From Nonomuraea jiangxiensis (GTDB lineage: Bacteria > Actinomycetota > Actinomycetes > Streptosporangiales > Streptosporangiaceae): 64,000 nt of DNA. Shown piece by piece: positions 62,225 to 64,000 of this stretch; positions within the stretch are counted from its first letter, which is position 1; every line of letters begins with the position of its first letter. The stretch covers positions 233,766-297,765 of the forward strand of contig NZ_FNDJ01000001.1 in NCBI RefSeq assembly GCF_900099965.1. Reading direction: 5' to 3'. Below the pieces are notes generated by a model. It ran no database searches. It was not told the origin of the DNA and worked only from the letters and a program-made list of their open reading frames with translations. The position numbers and the translations under genes were made by a program.

Positions 62225-62335
62225 ATGCGGCCTACGTTCATGTCCCCGCGGAAAGGAACATTCAGCTCTATGAAGGACATGACGTTTGGTGCGTACGCTC
62301 AACCTGGGGATCCTGGCGCATGTAGACGCCGGTAA
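62225..62335 (+). CDS. Possible upstream leader ORF overlapping the TetM-type gene
   Basis: An ATG at 62225, preceded by GAGGAG 8-13 bases upstream, opens a 36-codon frame ([20 protein letters not shown], then [16 protein letters not shown]) that ends at a TAA inside the resistance-type gene, overlapping it by 47 bases in another frame. Leader peptides control tetM-type genes in other bacteria, and the well-placed ribosome-binding site makes translation possible. The peptide has no recognised stalling motif, and it may be chance. Confidence 0.3.
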   Translation: MRPTFMSPRKGTFSSMKDMTFGAYAQPGDPGACRRR

Positions 62336-64000
62336 GACGAGCCTGACCGAGCGGCTGCTGCACGCCGCCGGGGTCATCGACGAGGTCGGCAGCGTCGACG
62401 ACGGCAACACCCAGACCGACACCCTTGACCTCGAACGCCGGCGCGGCATCACGATCAAGTCCGCGGTCGTCTCGTTCGTGGTCGGCGGCACCACGGTCAA
62501 CCTGATCGACACGCCCGGTCACCCCGACTTCATCGCCGAGGTGGAGCGGGTGCTCAACGTGCTCGACGGCGCCGTGCTGGTGGTCTCCGCCGTGGAGGGT
62601 GTGCAGGCGCAGACGCGGGTGCTCATGCGCACCCTGCGCCGCCTCGGCATCCCCACGCTGATCTTCGTGAACAAGATCGACCGCCGGGGCGCCCGGTACG
62701 ACGCCGTGCTGCGGGAGATCTCCGGCAGGCTGTGCCCGGCCGTGGTCGCCATGGGCACCACCAGCGGCCTGGGCACGGAAGCGGCGTCCTTCACGCCGTA
62801 CGACGGCGGCGACCCGGCCTTCGCCACGCACCTGGTCGACGTGCTGGCCGGGCAGCGGGACGCGCTGCTGGAGGCGTTCGTGGCGGACGAGGGCTCGGTC
62901 CCGTACGGCCGGCTGCGCGCCGAGCTCGTGGCCCAGACCGGGCAGGCGCTGGCGCACCCGGTGTTCTTCGGCTCGGCGATCACGGGGGCGGGCGTGGACG
63001 CGCTGGTCGCCGGGATCGAGGAACTGCTGCCCGCCGCCCAGGGCGACCCGGAGGGACCGGTCTCCGGCACGGTGTTCAAGGTCGAGCGCGGCGAGGCGGG
63101 GGAGAAGGTGGCCTACGTCCGGATGTTCGCCGGCACGGTACGCACCCGCGACCGGCTGTGCTTCGGAAGGGACGGGCGGGCGGGCAAGGTCACCGCGATC
63201 AGCGTCTTCGACCGGGGCGCCGCCACCCGCCGGCCGTCGGTGGAGGCGGGCCGGATCGCCCGCCTGTGGGGCCTGGCCGACGTCCGGATCGGCGACCCGA
63301 TCACCACCCCGTCCTCGCCGGAGACCCGGGCACCGGGTGAGGCGCGGCGGCACTTCGCGCCGCCGACGCTGGAGACCGTCGTCGTCCCCGGCCGCTCCTC
63401 CGACAAGGGCGCGCTGCACCTGGCCCTCGCCCAGCTCGCCGAGCAGGACCCGCTGATCGCCCTGCGCCAGGACGACCTGCGCCAGGAGGTCTCCGTCTCG
63501 CTCTACGGCGAGGTGCAGAAGGAGGTCATCCAGGCCACGCTCCTGAACGACTTCGGCCTCGACGTCACCTTCCGCGAGACCACCACGATCTGTGTCGAGC
63601 GCCCGGTCGGCCGCGGTGAGGCGTTCGAGCTGATCGGCAAGGAGCCCAACCCGTTCCTCGCCACCGTCGGCCTGCGCGCCGAGCCCGGTCCGGCGGGCAG
63701 CGGGGTGGAGTTCCGGCTGGAGGTGGAGCTGGGGTCGCTGCCGTACTCGTTCATGCGGACGATCGAGGAGACGGTGGGCGACACGCTGCGCGAGGGCCTG
63801 CACGGCTGGCAGGTCGTCGACTGCGTGGTGACCTTGACGCACTCCGGTTACTGGGCCCGGCAGAGCCACTCGGGCGGCGTCTTCGACAAGAGCATGTCCA
63901 GCACCGCCGGCGACTTCCGCAACCTCACGCCGCTGGTGCTCATGAGCGCGCTGCGGCAGGCCGGGACAAGAGTGTACGAGCCGATGCACCGGTTCCGGCT
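62289..64000 (+). CDS. TetM/Otr(A)-type ribosomal protection GTPase (partial)
   Basis: A translational GTPase related to EF-G, of which 570 residues lie in the window; the C-terminal end is beyond base 64000. The GTG at 62289 starts [20 protein letters not shown], with AAGGAC 8 bases upstream. G1 is AHVDAGKT, G2 RRRGITI, G3 DTPGHPDF and G4 NKID. Domain IV and V elements follow ([27 protein letters not shown]). The short GITIKSA effector loop and [18 protein letters not shown] are typical of tetracycline ribosomal-protection proteins rather than EF-G. Such genes occur in many actinomycetes as intrinsic copies, and resistance is not shown here. Confidence 0.92.
   Translation, partial: MRTLNLGILAHVDAGKTSLTERLLHAAGVIDEVGSVDDGNTQTDTLDLERRRGITIKSAVVSFVVGGTTVNLIDTPGHPDFIAEVERVLNVLDGAVLVVSAVEGVQAQTRVLMRTLRRLGIPTLIFVNKIDRRGARYDAVLREISGRLCPAVVAMGTTSGLGTEAASFTPYDGGDPAFATHLVDVLAGQRDALLEAFVADEGSVPYGRLRAELVAQTGQALAHPVFFGSAITGAGVDALVAGIEELLPAAQGDPEGPVSGTVFKVERGEAGEKVAYVRMFAGTVRTRDRLCFGRDGRAGKVTAISVFDRGAATRRPSVEAGRIARLWGLADVRIGDPITTPSSPETRAPGEARRHFAPPTLETVVVPGRSSDKGALHLALAQLAEQDPLIALRQDDLRQEVSVSLYGEVQKEVIQATLLNDFGLDVTFRETTTICVERPVGRGEAFELIGKEPNPFLATVGLRAEPGPAGSGVEFRLEVELGSLPYSFMRTIEETVGDTLREGLHGWQVVDCVVTLTHSGYWARQSHSGGVFDKSMSSTAGDFRNLTPLVLMSALRQAGTRVYEPMHRFR

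Overview
The window is about 72% GC with strong G/C preference at third codon positions, GTG starts, ATGA/GTGA gene overlaps, several probable leaderless genes and a PknG-GlnX-GlnH-type kinase locus. This points to a chromosomal segment of a high-GC actinomycete, most likely of the Streptosporangiales (Nonomuraea/Streptosporangium-like); the family assignment is inference. No transposase, integrase, phage gene or CRISPR array was seen.

Layout. 1-4.7 kb: end of glycyl-tRNA synthetase, a secreted M14 carboxypeptidase and a Tat-exported dienelactone-hydrolase-like lipoprotein. 4.7-10.5 kb: a tightly coupled plus-strand set (small secreted peptide, MoxR ATPase, DUF58, VWA membrane protein, membrane-anchored trypsin-like protease, OmpR-type regulator, sensor kinase), probably an envelope-surveillance module. 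10.5-14.7 kb: an orphan cytochrome b diverges from pyruvate phosphate dikinase (ppdK) across a promoter with three palindromic operators. 14.7-20.6 kb: repeat-rich non-coding DNA, a secreted beta-propeller-like protein, an Rpn-like protein, an XRE/TPR regulator, a TPP riboswitch-controlled tenA and a GNAT acetyltransferase. 20.7-31.3 kb: a DUF4874/DUF4832 secreted protein, an M48 peptidase with a repeat tail, dgt, an FAD reductase, a degenerate M23 lipoprotein, dnaG and a primary-type sigma factor.

31.4-39.8 kb (minus strand) is the most distinctive region: a seven-gene, mostly overlapping operon for a coiled-coil protein, PknG-like kinase, PP2C phosphatase, VWA protein, FHA protein, GlnX-like membrane sensor and GlnH-like amino-acid-binding lipoprotein. 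The kinase, phosphatase and FHA protein all carry zinc-ribbon modules. By analogy with mycobacterial GlnH-GlnX-PknG-GarA it should sense an external amino acid and regulate metabolism, but here with its own phosphatase, FHA partner and VWA protein.

39.9-51.6 kb: small membrane proteins, a glucosylglycerate-hydrolase-like GH63 enzyme, tRNA-Asn, a NarL-type two-component system, a lysine-rich secreted protein, a solo nitric oxide synthase, a tyrosine phosphatase, an enoyl-CoA hydratase, galactokinase, a PLP enzyme, and a lipoprotein / 27-residue membrane peptide / DUF6766 cluster. 51.7-64 kb: a 1647-residue TPR-repeat protein, a TetR regulator coupled to a rifampin-phosphotransferase-like enzyme, an APC-type permease and the 5' part of a TetM-type ribosomal protection gene. 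The last two enzyme families are known for antibiotic resistance; whether these copies confer it is untested.
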